Positions 18,485 to 28,283 are shown, numbered from the stretch's first letter. The stretch: 64,000 nucleotides of DNA from Kurthia sibirica (GCF_003143975.1 NZ_QFVR01000002.1:62001-126000), one strand, 5' to 3'. Program-made: numbers and translations. Notes: a model not told the origin generated them from the sequence alone.

Positions 18485-19660
18485 CTATCCTTTAATAATA
18501 TTTGTCGACATTAGCTGCGTCTCACGAATGGTCACTCCATGATTATTCATCTCCGACATATATACTTCACCTGGTACAGCAATTTCTGGTGGTACTACAC
18601 CACGTTTTTTAATCGTACCATCACCAACTAGTTGTGCCACAACAGAAATAGTACTAGCTGTTGCTAAAGCCATAGCTGTTTCGCGACTATCTGCATCGCG
18701 ATACGCTACCATATCATATTCAAAAGATGCTCGTTCTTCGCGTAGCTCACCATGTACTTCTACACGTAATAATATCGCATCCGTTTTGTCACCAAGCTGC
18801 AATTGTTCATCTAAATAACTGTGTAATACATCGCGTATATCAACTGTTTCACCCGTTTTCAACTTTACTTTATTCCCACGCTTCGTTAAACCTAACTCCA
18901 CTAACAGCTTAAATTTTTCGGCATGTCCTGCGTAGCGTATTGTTTTATATTCCAATGTTTGTAACTCTGGGAAGGACTGTGGCAATGTCGATAAGCCACC
19001 ACTCGTATGGAAGGCTTCCAAGCCACTAAAACCAGGGAAATATAAATTTTCAATTTCAGTTAGCGATTGCAATTCTTTTTGACGACCATGTCGAATAACC
19101 ACTGCAGGATCCGTATAATGATCAAAAACACCATCTAACGAGAAGACGACATTATAATTTAATGGTGGATTTTTCACTAATGGTATGCCACCCACATATA
19201 ATTTAATCTGACGAACATGGTCCAATTTAGATGCACCATATCCTGCTAAAATATTTGTCATGCCAGGAGCAACTCCAAGGTCAGGAATAATCGTAATTCC
19301 TCTATCCTTTGCTTGGGCATCAAGCTTTAATACTTCATCTGTAACGCCGCCAATATGACCACCTAAGTCGACTGAATGCACGCCTACTTCAATAGCCATT
19401 TTTGCTACTTGTACATTAAATGAATAAAAAAGCGCATTGACGACTACATCGGCTTTGCTCATCGCATCTTTTAACTGCTTTTCGTCATTGGCATCAACTT
19501 TTAGTAATTCTAGTTTGTCGCTGTTTAATTTTTCGGCAAATGCTTGTGCCTCATCAAGATGAAGATCGGCTAAATAGATTTTGTCCACCTTTGGGCTATT
19601 GACCATATCTCTCGCAATTTCTTTTCCCATTAAACCTGCACCTAGTATTGTTACTTTCAT
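18485..19660 (-). CDS. Lysine 6-dehydrogenase-like protein (saccharopine dehydrogenase family)
   Basis: A 391-residue protein with an N-terminal Rossmann motif GAGLMGKE (7-14), then VVVNALFYSFN, GVHSVDLGGHIG, IPDLGVAPGMTN and FHTSGGLSTL, and a C-terminal REERASFEYDM region. These segments match what I recall of Geobacillus lysine 6-dehydrogenase, which oxidises the epsilon-amino group of L-lysine with NAD to give alpha-aminoadipate semialdehyde. A wider saccharopine-dehydrogenase label would be the cautious alternative. It lies between an aldehyde dehydrogenase and an acyl-CoA dehydrogenase on one strand with gaps of 22 and 9 bases. Confidence 0.8.
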   Translation of the reverse strand: MKVTILGAGLMGKEIARDMVNSPKVDKIYLADLHLDEAQAFAEKLNSDKLELLKVDANDEKQLKDAMSKADVVVNALFYSFNVQVAKMAIEVGVHSVDLGGHIGGVTDEVLKLDAQAKDRGITIIPDLGVAPGMTNILAGYGASKLDHVRQIKLYVGGIPLVKNPPLNYNVVFSLDGVFDHYTDPAVVIRHGRQKELQSLTEIENLYFPGFSGLEAFHTSGGLSTLPQSFPELQTLEYKTIRYAGHAEKFKLLVELGLTKRGNKVKLKTGETVDIRDVLHSYLDEQLQLGDKTDAILLRVEVHGELREERASFEYDMVAYRDADSRETAMALATASTISVVAQLVGDGTIKKRGVVPPEIAVPGEVYMSEMNNHGVTIRETQLMSTNIIKG

Positions 19661-19682
19661 CGAATTGTCCCCCTATGCGAAT

Positions 19683-21161
19683 TTAGTTAGTATCAATTTG
19701 AGCTCGTTGTAGCTTGCCACTATAATCAATATAAATACTCTTCCATTCTGTATAAACATCCAACGCTGCTATCCCTGAATCTCGATGACCATTCCCCGTA
19801 CCTTTTGTTCCTCCAAAAGGTAGATGAATTTCAGCACCCGTTGTTCCCGCATTCACATAAACGATACCCGTATCCAAGTCTCGCTGTGCCTGAAATGCTC
19901 GATTTATATCCTTTGTGAAAATGGAACTAGACAGTCCGAATTTTACGCTATTATTCACTTCAATCGCTTCTTCCAAAGAAGATACGCTTATAAGAGACAA
20001 GAGTGGCCCAAATATTTCTTCTTGAGCTAACCTTGAATGAGCAGCAACATCCGTAAATAATGTCGGCGCATAATAATTCCCATATGCGAGGTCTCCCTCT
20101 GTTAAAATCATGCCACCTTTCAAAAGTTTAGCGCCCTCTTGAATACCAATTTGTGTATAGCTATGAATTTTATGCAAAGCAGTTTTATGAATAACTGGTC
20201 CAATTTTCACCGACTCATCAGCGCCATTTCCAATTGTCATTTTAGCCATCGCAATGAGCAACTTCTCTTCTAATATCGCTTTGACCTCTTCATGAACAAT
20301 GACACGACTACAGGCTGTACAACGTTGACCAGCTGTTCCAAACGCACTCCAGACAATCCCTTCAACAGCCAACTCAATATCCGCATCATCCATGACGATA
20401 ATGGCATTTTTACCTCCCATCTCCAATGATACTTTTTTCAGATGACGCCCTCCTAGCTCAGCTACCTTGCTGCCTGTATCCGTTGAACCCGTGAAAGAAA
20501 TCACCTTCACATCGGGATGTTCAATAAGCGTTGTACCTACATCCCCTCCCGAGCCAAAAACAATATTCGCCACACCAGCTGGCAATTGTACTTCATCGAA
20601 TATTTTTGACATCTCATAGGCCATTATTGGTGTCTCTGAAGATGGCTTCCAGATGAAACAGTTACCCGCGACAATTGCAGGAAATGATTTCCACGTGGCA
20701 ATTGCTACAGGGAAATTCCAGGGTGTAATCAATCCAACCACACCAATGGGTGATCGGACACTCATCGCAAACTTATTTTCCAGCTCCGACGGTGTCGTTT
20801 CACCAAATAGACGACGCCCCTCACCTGCCATGTAAAAAGCCATATCAATTCCCTCTTGTACTTCTCCTCGTGCTTCTTCTATGACCTTACCCATTTCCTT
20901 TGTTAAAATTTGTGCCAACTGTTCTTTTTTTTCTTTCATTTTTTGACCAATGGAAAATAAATAATCTGCTCGCTTTGGTGCGGGTACTAAAGCCCATTTT
21001 TTCTGTGCTGCTTTAGCAAATGCCACCGCTTCATTTACAAGATCCTTTGATGCCATCGGAACATGCGCAATTTCCTCATTCGTAGCGGGATTAATTACGG
21101 GTATAAAATTCATGTCATCAATCGATGTCCAAGAACCATTTATATAATGCTGAAGCTTCAT
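19683..21161 (-). CDS. NAD(P)-dependent aldehyde dehydrogenase (probable alpha-aminoadipate semialdehyde dehydrogenase)
   Basis: A 492-residue aldehyde dehydrogenase of full length. It shows [13 protein letters not shown], the NAD-binding [12 protein letters not shown], the general-base Glu in LEMGGKNA, and the catalytic Cys in [12 protein letters not shown]. The C-terminal [15 protein letters not shown] resembles enzymes of the aminoadipate-semialdehyde and 2,5-dioxovalerate types. It is first in the operon, followed by the lysine dehydrogenase-like gene, so its aldehyde is most likely aminoadipate semialdehyde. ATG at 21161 follows GAGGAGG. Confidence 0.88.
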   Translation of the reverse strand: MKLQHYINGSWTSIDDMNFIPVINPATNEEIAHVPMASKDLVNEAVAFAKAAQKKWALVPAPKRADYLFSIGQKMKEKKEQLAQILTKEMGKVIEEARGEVQEGIDMAFYMAGEGRRLFGETTPSELENKFAMSVRSPIGVVGLITPWNFPVAIATWKSFPAIVAGNCFIWKPSSETPIMAYEMSKIFDEVQLPAGVANIVFGSGGDVGTTLIEHPDVKVISFTGSTDTGSKVAELGGRHLKKVSLEMGGKNAIIVMDDADIELAVEGIVWSAFGTAGQRCTACSRVIVHEEVKAILEEKLLIAMAKMTIGNGADESVKIGPVIHKTALHKIHSYTQIGIQEGAKLLKGGMILTEGDLAYGNYYAPTLFTDVAAHSRLAQEEIFGPLLSLISVSSLEEAIEVNNSVKFGLSSSIFTKDINRAFQAQRDLDTGIVYVNAGTTGAEIHLPFGGTKGTGNGHRDSGIAALDVYTEWKSIYIDYSGKLQRAQIDTN

Positions 21162-21491
21162 ACAAATCCCTCCTCATTGTCCTATTAAAAGTAGTACCTA
21201 TATACATATATTCTTTTAAAAACGCAATTATCCTTTATTTATGTTTTATTTTTCTACAATATGTTTTTCCTTTAAAAGTGAAATCGAAACGTTTTTCTCA
21301 TCAAATTCCGCTCATTTTTTTAAAAAGATACATGTTCATTTAGGTTAAAATGGTATACTAAAAATTATTTATACTATATAGGGCATTTTTAGTATTACTT
21401 TAAAAAGTAATTTATTTATTTATTTTACTTTTTTAGTACTAATTTGATGTTTATGACTGTTTTTGTTATATTCACATAAGGAGGTGCGACA
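21162..21491. promoter_or_regulatory. Divergent AT-rich intergenic region between the lysine operon and the metallopeptidase gene
   Basis: No gene is visible. It is very AT-rich. An interrupted dyad built from TTAGTATTACTT and a TTTTTTAGTACTAA arm lies at about 21388-21443, upstream of the plus-strand gene. It could be an operator or just sequence bias. No riboswitch-like fold or sigma-54 promoter was recognised. Confidence 0.3.
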
Positions 21492-22475
21492 ATGAAAAAA
21501 GTTGTCATAAGCATTGTCATTATTTTATTTTTTGTTTTGGCATTTTTAATTGGTTTCAATTATACAAATTTATGGGCCGATGATATAGAAACGCTTCAGA
21601 GCCCTTCTAAACCTCCCATCAAAAAAATTCAATCAAATGATACACCTTCCTATAAAATTGGTGACCAAGCTATTCAGAAGCTCGAAAAGAGACATGGTGA
21701 TCTACTCTACGAAGGCTATAATGCTACATCATATGAAATGGACAATACATCCACTAACATTAAAAAAATCGTTACATTTTCCGTACAGAAAAATACATTG
21801 AGCGTCAAAAAGACATCGCGGAGTAATCAATTCAATTCTGTCGTTGCAGATACTGCGCTACAGCAACAACTTTGGCAGAATTTCACAGCAATTATTCCTG
21901 CTGAAAATCGTCAAATGATTGTCCAATTTGAAATTATTACCGATGGAATCGATGGCATATTAGGTTATGTTCAACAATTAAATAACCCGCAACAATGGTC
22001 CTTAGCGCTCGATTATAAAGATGCTGCTAATTTAAACGCGTTGTACGCAACAATTGTCCATGAATATGGTCATCTTTTTTCTTTAAATTCATATGAATTT
22101 TCAAGTCTGCAACAAACCGGGTGTAAAAACTACGCTCCAGATGAAGGATGCTTAAAGAAATCATCGTATCTAAATATGTACTACGATGATTTTTGGAAAG
22201 GTACAACCATCAGTGAATGGCGCGAAGACTCAACAATTGCAGATGATAGTGATATACAATCCGCATTTTTCGCAACACACCCAGGAGAATTTGTCACAGA
22301 GTATGCTACAAGTCATCCTGTTGAAGACTTTGCAGAATCCTGGATGTATTTCGTATTATCTGAAAAACCTCAACGCTACACACTATCCGATGATAAAATT
22401 TTATTTTTTTATAACTTTCCCGAACTCATTCAATTACGAAATACCATTTTGACAAATCTCGTGAAACGTTATTAA
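21492..22475 (+). CDS. Membrane-anchored putative zinc metallopeptidase
   Basis: A 327-residue protein with an N-terminal signal anchor (about 4-25) and no lipobox, followed by a disordered linker and a catalytic region. The zinc motif HEYGH lies at about residue 190. About 90 residues later PVEDFAESWMYFVL offers the third (Glu) ligand, as in gluzincins. Two Cys in TGCKNYAPDEGC may form a disulfide or loop. It probably acts outside the membrane; its substrate is unknown. ATG 21492 has AGGAGG upstream. It is divergent from the lysine operon and monocistronic. Confidence 0.75.
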   Translation: MKKVVISIVIILFFVLAFLIGFNYTNLWADDIETLQSPSKPPIKKIQSNDTPSYKIGDQAIQKLEKRHGDLLYEGYNATSYEMDNTSTNIKKIVTFSVQKNTLSVKKTSRSNQFNSVVADTALQQQLWQNFTAIIPAENRQMIVQFEIITDGIDGILGYVQQLNNPQQWSLALDYKDAANLNALYATIVHEYGHLFSLNSYEFSSLQQTGCKNYAPDEGCLKKSSYLNMYYDDFWKGTTISEWREDSTIADDSDIQSAFFATHPGEFVTEYATSHPVEDFAESWMYFVLSEKPQRYTLSDDKILFFYNFPELIQLRNTILTNLVKRY

Positions 22476-22514
22476 TATAAAAAGTGAACTATTCTTGTAA
22501 AATTGCCCAAGCAA

Positions 22515-22557
22515 AAAAAGACCTAAGTCCAGTAGAATATGGAACTCAGGTCTTTTT
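22515..22557 (+). terminator. Intrinsic terminator of the metallopeptidase gene
   Basis: A 10-bp outer stem (AAAAAGACCT with AGGTCTTTTT) plus an imperfect inner stem, ending in T residues. Confidence 0.8.
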
Positions 22558-22789
22558 GGTTACTTATATTTTTGTCTATTGTTAGTCAGCCAGTTTAGAT
22601 CCATGTATTAAAGATTGTTGCCTCAATAGTACATATGGACCACTGTTTTAGTTGTAGGTATTGGCTATGTGATTATAGCGCCATATTTCTCTATATCAAG
22701 GGCGGCAATTAGCTCTTTTACTAGTAATAATTTATACTGCTCAGTAAAAATCAGTACTACTGTTTAGTAGTCGCATACGCCACCCTCTC
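22558..22789. other. Intergenic region with a possible transporter-gene remnant
   Basis: No intact gene. On the plus strand 22630-22767 stays open for 45 codons and encodes a hydrophobic peptide containing GIGYVIIAPYFSISRAAISS. This faintly recalls the IGPFFAIPRTA segment of BrnQ branched-chain amino acid carriers. There is no start codon with a binding site. It may be a decayed fragment or chance. Confidence 0.25.
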
Positions 22790-23752
22790 CTAAATAATAC
22801 GATGTTCAATCGGCTCTCCCTTATAAAAACTTGTCATAGACTGAATATTCATCTCCATCATTTTCTTACGGGTACGAAGCGTGGCACTGCCGATATGCGG
22901 TGTTGCAACAAAGTTTTTAAGCGTTAATAACGGATGTTTTACAGAAACAGGTTCTTGTTCAAAAACATCTGATGATGCAGCCCATATATCATTGTTTAAC
23001 AGTGCCTCGTAAAGAGCGTCCTCTTGTACGATTCCCCCTCTTGCAACATTAATTATTGTCGCCGTACTTTTCATTAAAGCTAACTCTCTTGAACCAATTA
23101 ACCCTTTTGTTTCAGCAGTTAAAGGTGTGAGCACAATGATGAAATCGGCTTCGCTCAATAGATGATCTAACTGACGATAGGAAACACCATACTGTTCTTC
23201 GGCCTCCATCCTGCGATTACGATTATGATAAATAACATCCATATCAAAACCTTTAGCACGTTGCGCAACTGCTTCACCGATACGCCCCATACCAATAATA
23301 CCTAAAGTAGCACCAAAAACATCCATGCCCGCTAGCTGATTGACTCCCCAATAAGTCCACTGTCCACTGCGAAGCTCATCCGAAGCTTCCACAATTCTTC
23401 TTGCCGTTGTTAACATTAAAGTGAACGCTAAATCTGCCGTTGTATCCGTTAAAACACCGGGTGTATTTGTTACAGCAATACCCAATTCCTTCGCAGCCAC
23501 TAGATCAATATTGTTATAGCCGACTGCTAAATTACAAATGAGCTTTAAATTAGGCGCCGATGCTAACAATTCACGATCCATTTGATCGCCCATAATTGTC
23601 CAGATAATCGTCGCTTCTTTTATCACTTCTTGCAAACGCATATGAGGCATATTTTTCTCTATTGTAGGCCATTGCCTAACATCTGCCCACTCCTTTAATG
23701 GCGCTACTACCTCTTCAGGCAATTTACATGTAATCCACAGAACTGGTTTCAA
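22790..23752 (-). CDS. D-isomer-specific 2-hydroxyacid dehydrogenase (glyoxylate/2-ketogluconate reductase type)
   Basis: A 320-residue enzyme of usual length. The N-terminal substrate domain has NLAVGYNNID; the NAD domain has GIIGMGRIGEAVAQR. The catalytic Arg is in NVARGGIVQED, the Glu in VFEQEPV and the His in ATPHIGSAT. It reduces 2-oxoacids such as glyoxylate, hydroxypyruvate or 2-ketogluconate. The start is TTG 23752 with AAAGGGG about 8 bases upstream. It stands alone on its strand, with decayed insertion-sequence DNA upstream. Confidence 0.88.
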   Translation of the reverse strand: MKPVLWITCKLPEEVVAPLKEWADVRQWPTIEKNMPHMRLQEVIKEATIIWTIMGDQMDRELLASAPNLKLICNLAVGYNNIDLVAAKELGIAVTNTPGVLTDTTADLAFTLMLTTARRIVEASDELRSGQWTYWGVNQLAGMDVFGATLGIIGMGRIGEAVAQRAKGFDMDVIYHNRNRRMEAEEQYGVSYRQLDHLLSEADFIIVLTPLTAETKGLIGSRELALMKSTATIINVARGGIVQEDALYEALLNNDIWAASSDVFEQEPVSVKHPLLTLKNFVATPHIGSATLRTRKKMMEMNIQSMTSFYKGEPIEHRII

Positions 23753-23967
23753 TCCAAAAACCCCTTTATTATTTTTTTAAATTGTATCATGATTCGTATT
23801 TTTACCAAAATTTATAGGATTGTGAATAACTATTTTGTCATCCTTTCAATATTCGAAAAAGTTATCCACACCCTCTGTGTAAATGTTTTGGGAAATAATA
23901 AGCGAGATGAATAAATATCCAAAAATACTGCATATTTTTTTACGAAAATCATCTCTTACGCTAATTC

Positions 23968-24282
23968 CGATGTCCAAGTCAACTATTGAGCTGGGGCGTG
24001 ATTTGGATGTTTCAAATCACACCACTTATTCTACTTGTTCATTTTGGAGGAGTGCTTTCTGGCAGGAGTCCTCGTCCTTTACTACACCAATCATTCACTC
24101 TAAATGCAAACCAATTTCTGGATCCTTCCTATTCAACAAAATCTTCGCTTGAAAATGATCAAGGCGTCTACATTCAAATGCATTGCGTTTTAAAACCTTT
24201 ATTTTATGATGAATACCTTCTAACAAGCCATTTAAAATCTCTACTTGCCCATTTTTAAACGTATGAATCGCTGGCATTGTGC
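23968..24282 (-). mobile_element. Remnant of an ISL3-family insertion sequence (3' end)
   Basis: The segment holds the C-terminal part of an ISL3-type transposase on the minus strand and, beyond it, about 100 bases ending near CAAGTCAACTATTG. The end reads outward like the GTCAA-type terminal repeat of ISL3 elements. About 90 bases (roughly 23972-24065) match the debris at 39998-40095 at an estimated three-quarters identity. The left part of the element and its other end are missing. Confidence 0.6.
24095..24277 (-). pseudogene. ISL3-family transposase C-terminal fragment
   Basis: Sixty codons are open. The peptide contains LLEGIHHKIKVLKRNAFECR followed by LDHFQAKILL, which corresponds to the conserved (N)G-EG-NNKIK-KR-AFG-RN-HFR-RIL block at the end of ISL3 transposases. 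The rest of the gene is absent and no binding site precedes the ATG, so it is not expected to be expressed. Confidence 0.65.
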
Positions 24283-24362
24283 TTTTTTGCGTTACATACT
24301 ACAAGTTCGCTTCTCTTGCGGAATTAGTTGAAGCGAGGTCCCCAGAAAGCGTTGAGCAGAGA
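24268..24362. repeat. Interspersed repeat copy beside the ISL3 remnant
   Basis: The stretch from GGCATTGTGCTTTTTTGCG through GAAAGCGTTGAGCAGAG to the following TAGTATT closely matches 40167-40246. Both copies sit directly beside ISL3-like debris. The GAAAGCG core resembles the CGCGGAAAGCG part of the longer palindromic repeats at 51.2 and 58.2 kb. Confidence 0.55.
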
Positions 24363-24420
24363 TAGTATTGTTTGAAAACCCTAATAAATATTATAGAACC
24401 GGAAATCTAGGTGGAACGTA

Positions 24421-24459
24421 AAAAAGACCGAAAATCTACTAGAGATTTTCGGTCTTTTT
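24421..24459. terminator. Terminator of the nrdAB operon
   Basis: A perfect 17-bp stem (24421-24437 with 24443-24459, loop ACTAG), with A- and T-runs on both ends, lies just beyond the nrdB stop codon. Confidence 0.88.
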
Positions 24460-24472
24460 GTAGTTTGGCGAT

Positions 24473-25513
24473 TTATAAATCGTCGAAACCATTGTCTTTT
24501 ACATTTACTTTTACGTATTGACGTGATTTTTGTTCGAAGAAATCTGTTTTACCTGCATCAACATTTTCGTAAGCATTAATCCACTTAAGTGGATTTTTAC
24601 GGTAGCCTTCGAATGGACGTTCATAGCCTAATTGATTACAGCGTACATTTGCGTAGAAATAAATATAATCTTCTACATCTTCTACATCTAAACCATCAAT
24701 TTTAGTACCGATTACATCATGAGCCCACTCGATTTCCAATGCAGCTGCTTCGCGGAAAATACCTGCTACTTTTTCAGCACGCTCTGGCGTATCATATTGT
24801 GGATATTCAGCTAATAATTCTTTATAAATTTTCACGAATAAATCAACATGAAGTTGTTCATCACGGTTAATATAGTTAATCATCGTACTTGTACCAACCA
24901 TTTTTTGGTTGCGTGCAAGGTGATAAAAGAAGCTGAAGCCAGAATAGAAGAATAACCCTTCTAAAATAACATCGTAGACGATTGAATCTAACATATTTTC
25001 AATTGTTGCATTTTCAGAGAATTTTTCATAACCTTTTAAGACGAATTCATTACGTTTTTCTAATACTGGCTCTGTTCTCCAGAAATCAAAAATACGATCT
25101 TGTTCATCCTTTGATACTAAGCTCGATAGAATATATGAATACGAGTGATTATGAATAACCTCTTGTTGTGCAAGGATGATCATAAGTGCATTTAAACTTG
25201 AATCCGTTAAGTAATCGGCTACTTTACCTGCATAGTCTGTTTGAACACTATCAAGTAAAGCTAATAGACCAATTACTTTTTTGAATGTTTTTTGCTCTTC
25301 ATCCGTTAAGTTTGAAAATTGTTTAACATCGGTCCCCATATTAATTTCAAATGGTGTCCAGAAATTTCCAAGCATTTTCTTGTATTTTGGATACGCCCAA
25401 CTGAAGCGGACGTCATCCCAGTTTAGAACATTTGAAGAACGACCATTGACGATAGCCGTCGAACGGTTTGGTGCATCTTTGTCCATCAATACTCGTTTTT
25501 GAATTTCAGTCAT
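24473..25513 (-). CDS. nrdB: Class I ribonucleotide reductase, beta subunit (diiron/tyrosyl radical)
   Basis: A 346-residue radical-generating subunit. The metal ligands are visible: Asp in LLALLDSVQTDY, Glu and His in AQQEVIHNHSY, Glu in VILEGLFFY, and Glu and His in NRDEQLHVDLF. The Tyr in HNHSY is at the place of the radical Tyr122 of E. coli NrdB. It hands the radical to NrdA for reduction of ribonucleotides to deoxyribonucleotides. The gene follows nrdA by 26 bases and shares its promoter and NrdR control. ATG at 25513 has a GAGAGGA site. Confidence 0.93.
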   Translation of the reverse strand: MTEIQKRVLMDKDAPNRSTAIVNGRSSNVLNWDDVRFSWAYPKYKKMLGNFWTPFEINMGTDVKQFSNLTDEEQKTFKKVIGLLALLDSVQTDYAGKVADYLTDSSLNALMIILAQQEVIHNHSYSYILSSLVSKDEQDRIFDFWRTEPVLEKRNEFVLKGYEKFSENATIENMLDSIVYDVILEGLFFYSGFSFFYHLARNQKMVGTSTMINYINRDEQLHVDLFVKIYKELLAEYPQYDTPERAEKVAGIFREAAALEIEWAHDVIGTKIDGLDVEDVEDYIYFYANVRCNQLGYERPFEGYRKNPLKWINAYENVDAGKTDFFEQKSRQYVKVNVKDNGFDDL

Positions 25514-25539
25514 AATTACATATCCTCTCTATCTACTAA

Positions 25540-27768
25540 TTAGCTTGCGCAAGATTCACATTCAAGTAACTCTACAGATGTTGAGCGCACGTAATAAGTT
25601 GTTTTGATGCCGCTATTCCAAGCGTTTAAGTGTAATTCCAATAAATCTTTTGCTTTTACAGTATTTTGTACATATAAATTCAATGAGATCCCTTGGTCAA
25701 TATGGCGAGCACGTGCAGCATTTTGTTTAATCGTCCAATTTTGATCGATGAAGTATGCTGATTTGTAGAACCATGTTGTTTTTTCATTCAAGTCTGGAAC
25801 AGTTACAGGAATTTTATAATCTTTTTTCTCTTCAGAGTAACTCTTCTGGAAGATTGGATCGATACTCGCCGTACTACCCGCAATAATAGATGTTGATGAG
25901 TTTGGAGCAACAGCCATTACATATCCGTTACGCATACCTAAATTGCCAATCGATTCACGCAACTCATTCCATTCTGCACTATCGTAACCGTGCTTATCAA
26001 AGTAAGCGCCTGTATCCCAATCTGAACCTTCAAATAGTGGATAAGCACCTTTTTCTTTTGATAATTCATGAGAAGCTTTAATTGTTAAGTAAGCAATTTG
26101 CTCGTATAGCGAATCTGCATACGCTACAGACTCATCTGATTCCCATGTAATTCCTTTTTGAGCCAATAGGTGATGCCAACCAAATGTCCCTAAACCAATA
26201 CCACGATAGCGTGAGTTCGTACGCTCAGCTTGTGCCACTGGAATCGAATTTAATTCGATAACATTGTCCAACATACGTACTTGAATTGGGATTAAGCGTT
26301 CAAGAACATTTGCAGGAACTGCGCGACCTAAGTTGATTGAAGAAAGATTACATACTACGAAATCCCCTGGTTTACGGCGCGTAACAATGACATCATCTTC
26401 GATCGTTACCGATTCAAAAGTTGTTGCACTCATATTTTGCATAATTTCAGTACAAAGGTTTGAAGAATAAATCATACCTTGGTGATTATTGGCATTCTGA
26501 CGATTTACTTCATCGCGATAGAACATAAATGGCACACCAGTTTCTAATTGTGAACGCATAATACGTTTCATAATATCGATTGCTTGTACCGTATCTCTTT
26601 CAAGAGCTGGATTGTCTACACAAGCCATATATTTCGTACGGAAAGAGCCTTCTCCACGTTTTTCGTCATATGAATCTTCTAAATCAAAGCCCATGATTGT
26701 GCGAACTGCGTGTGGATCAAATAAATGCCATTCGCTACGACTTTCTACTGCTTCCATGAAAATATCCGGTAAGCATACGCCCGTGAAAATATCATGTGCA
26801 CGCATACGCTCGTCACCATTATTTAATTTTAAATCTAAGAATGGGAAAATATCTTTATGCCATACGTCTAAGTATACTGCGATCGCACCTTGACGTTGAC
26901 CTAATTGGTCTACTGATACCGCTGTGTTATTTAATTGTTTGATCCAAGGAATGACACCGCTTGATGCACCTTTAAAGCCACGAATTGAAGAACCACGGCT
27001 ACGTACTTTACCCATGTAAATACCGATACCGCCACCGAATTTAGATAGTGTTGCAACATCTGTATTTGAATCATAAATACCTTGTAATGAGTCATCTACT
27101 GTGTCGATGAAACATGACGATAATTGACCATGTGTTTTACCCGCATTTGATAATGTTGGTGTAGCAGTCGTCATATACAGGCTACTCATTGCCCAATATG
27201 AATCTTGAATTTTCTCAAAGCGATTTTCTTTTTCATCTTGCATTAATGTCATTGCGATAATCATCCAACGCTCTTGTGGAAGCTCCAGTAATGATTTATC
27301 AAAATCACGTGCTACATAACGGTCTAATAATGTTTTAAGACCGATATATGTGAATAGTTCATCTCTTTCAGGCTCGATTAAAGCACCGATTGCATGACGT
27401 TCTTCTTCCGTATATTTTGTAACGAGGAAATCGCTATATAAACCACGATCTACTAATTTTGTAATTTGATTTGAAAAACCATTATATACTTCGTTAAAAT
27501 CTGTAATATTACGTTTATCAGCAGCTTCACGGTATGTGTCCACGATTAAAAGACGTGCAGCAACAAAAGTCCAAAATGACTCATCTTCATCCAGTAAACC
27601 AAGAGCATCTAAACTCATTGCTTTCGTCCATTCTGCATCATCTGCATCTGGATGTTTTGTCATGAAACGCTCATGTTTGCGAACTAAAGGACTAATTTCT
27701 TCTCGACCGTACTTCTCCTCAAGTTTCTTTAATAGAGCTTCTCTACCCTGTGTCATCATTTGTACCAT
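25540..27768 (-). CDS. nrdA: Class I ribonucleotide reductase, alpha (catalytic) subunit
   Basis: A 742-residue catalytic subunit. Key residues are the active-site Cys in GQLSSCFIDT, the radical Cys in SSNLCTEI, the partner Cys in VVCNLSSINLG, the Tyr pair in TTYYVRS, and the C-terminal shuttle CESC. It makes all four deoxyribonucleotides. The N terminus starts directly in the reductase fold; the regulatory ATP-cone of long NrdA proteins is not evident, so dATP feedback through that domain is not expected. The ATG at 27768 is preceded by GGGAG and GTGAGG; an upstream ATG at 27792 has no site. Confidence 0.92.
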   Translation of the reverse strand: MVQMMTQGREALLKKLEEKYGREEISPLVRKHERFMTKHPDADDAEWTKAMSLDALGLLDEDESFWTFVAARLLIVDTYREAADKRNITDFNEVYNGFSNQITKLVDRGLYSDFLVTKYTEEERHAIGALIEPERDELFTYIGLKTLLDRYVARDFDKSLLELPQERWMIIAMTLMQDEKENRFEKIQDSYWAMSSLYMTTATPTLSNAGKTHGQLSSCFIDTVDDSLQGIYDSNTDVATLSKFGGGIGIYMGKVRSRGSSIRGFKGASSGVIPWIKQLNNTAVSVDQLGQRQGAIAVYLDVWHKDIFPFLDLKLNNGDERMRAHDIFTGVCLPDIFMEAVESRSEWHLFDPHAVRTIMGFDLEDSYDEKRGEGSFRTKYMACVDNPALERDTVQAIDIMKRIMRSQLETGVPFMFYRDEVNRQNANNHQGMIYSSNLCTEIMQNMSATTFESVTIEDDVIVTRRKPGDFVVCNLSSINLGRAVPANVLERLIPIQVRMLDNVIELNSIPVAQAERTNSRYRGIGLGTFGWHHLLAQKGITWESDESVAYADSLYEQIAYLTIKASHELSKEKGAYPLFEGSDWDTGAYFDKHGYDSAEWNELRESIGNLGMRNGYVMAVAPNSSTSIIAGSTASIDPIFQKSYSEEKKDYKIPVTVPDLNEKTTWFYKSAYFIDQNWTIKQNAARARHIDQGISLNLYVQNTVKAKDLLELHLNAWNSGIKTTYYVRSTSVELLECESCAS

Positions 27769-28283
27769 TTCCTCACGTCTCCCTTTTAACATTTAATAAT
27801 TTCGAAATAAATTCAAAAATAGCTGCAAATAAAATAACAGTAAAAAACATATCGTAACGATACGATTCACTGCCCTAGGTATTTGCTACAATTTCTCAAT
27901 TTTCGAATGGAATTTTATACTTTTTTTAGAAAAAAACTATTTTTTTACTGATATTGGGTTGACAGACCAAAAGAAAAATGAGCCATTTATCTCTTACCCT
28001 AAAAACAAGTGCTAAATTCAACCATACACTATATATAGTGTTTGTATTTATTACCTTTTCAACTATCTTGTGTTTTTGACCTATATTTAATCTAACATAA
28101 TCGAAATGGTTGTTTCAAGATTAAAGTCAAAATTGAAGAAAATCATAGCAAAAGGCCTATAAATAATTATGGTCATCTAGCTTTTATATTCTTTAGGATG
28201 ATTTTCTATTTTTAAGGTGCTGTATTTTTGATATTTAATGGTTGAGGGGCAAATTGCCACTCAACCTCATAATATTTTGTAAT
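27769..28283. other. Long nrdAB leader/promoter region
   Basis: No coding sequence is visible. The region is AT-rich and contains the NrdR boxes near 28026-28073, about 260-300 bases upstream of the nrdA start, so either the 5' leader is long or the promoter is nearer the gene. No riboswitch was recognised. A pseudo-symmetrical A/T-rich stretch follows the PepSY gene end but no clear terminator stem was found. Confidence 0.5.
28026..28073 (-). promoter_or_regulatory. NrdR box pair upstream of nrdAB
   Basis: The 16-base sequence ACACTATATATAGTGT (28026-28041) is a perfect palindrome and fits the NrdR box consensus. A second, weaker site at 28058-28073 keeps the TAT-T-GTGT half. Their centres are 32 bases apart, three helical turns, as is usual for NrdR box pairs. 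NrdR with ATP/dATP would repress nrdAB here. Confidence 0.82.

Noticed and set aside
22630-22767. A real small membrane protein gene
   Set aside because: No start codon with a binding site and an in-frame stop just upstream.
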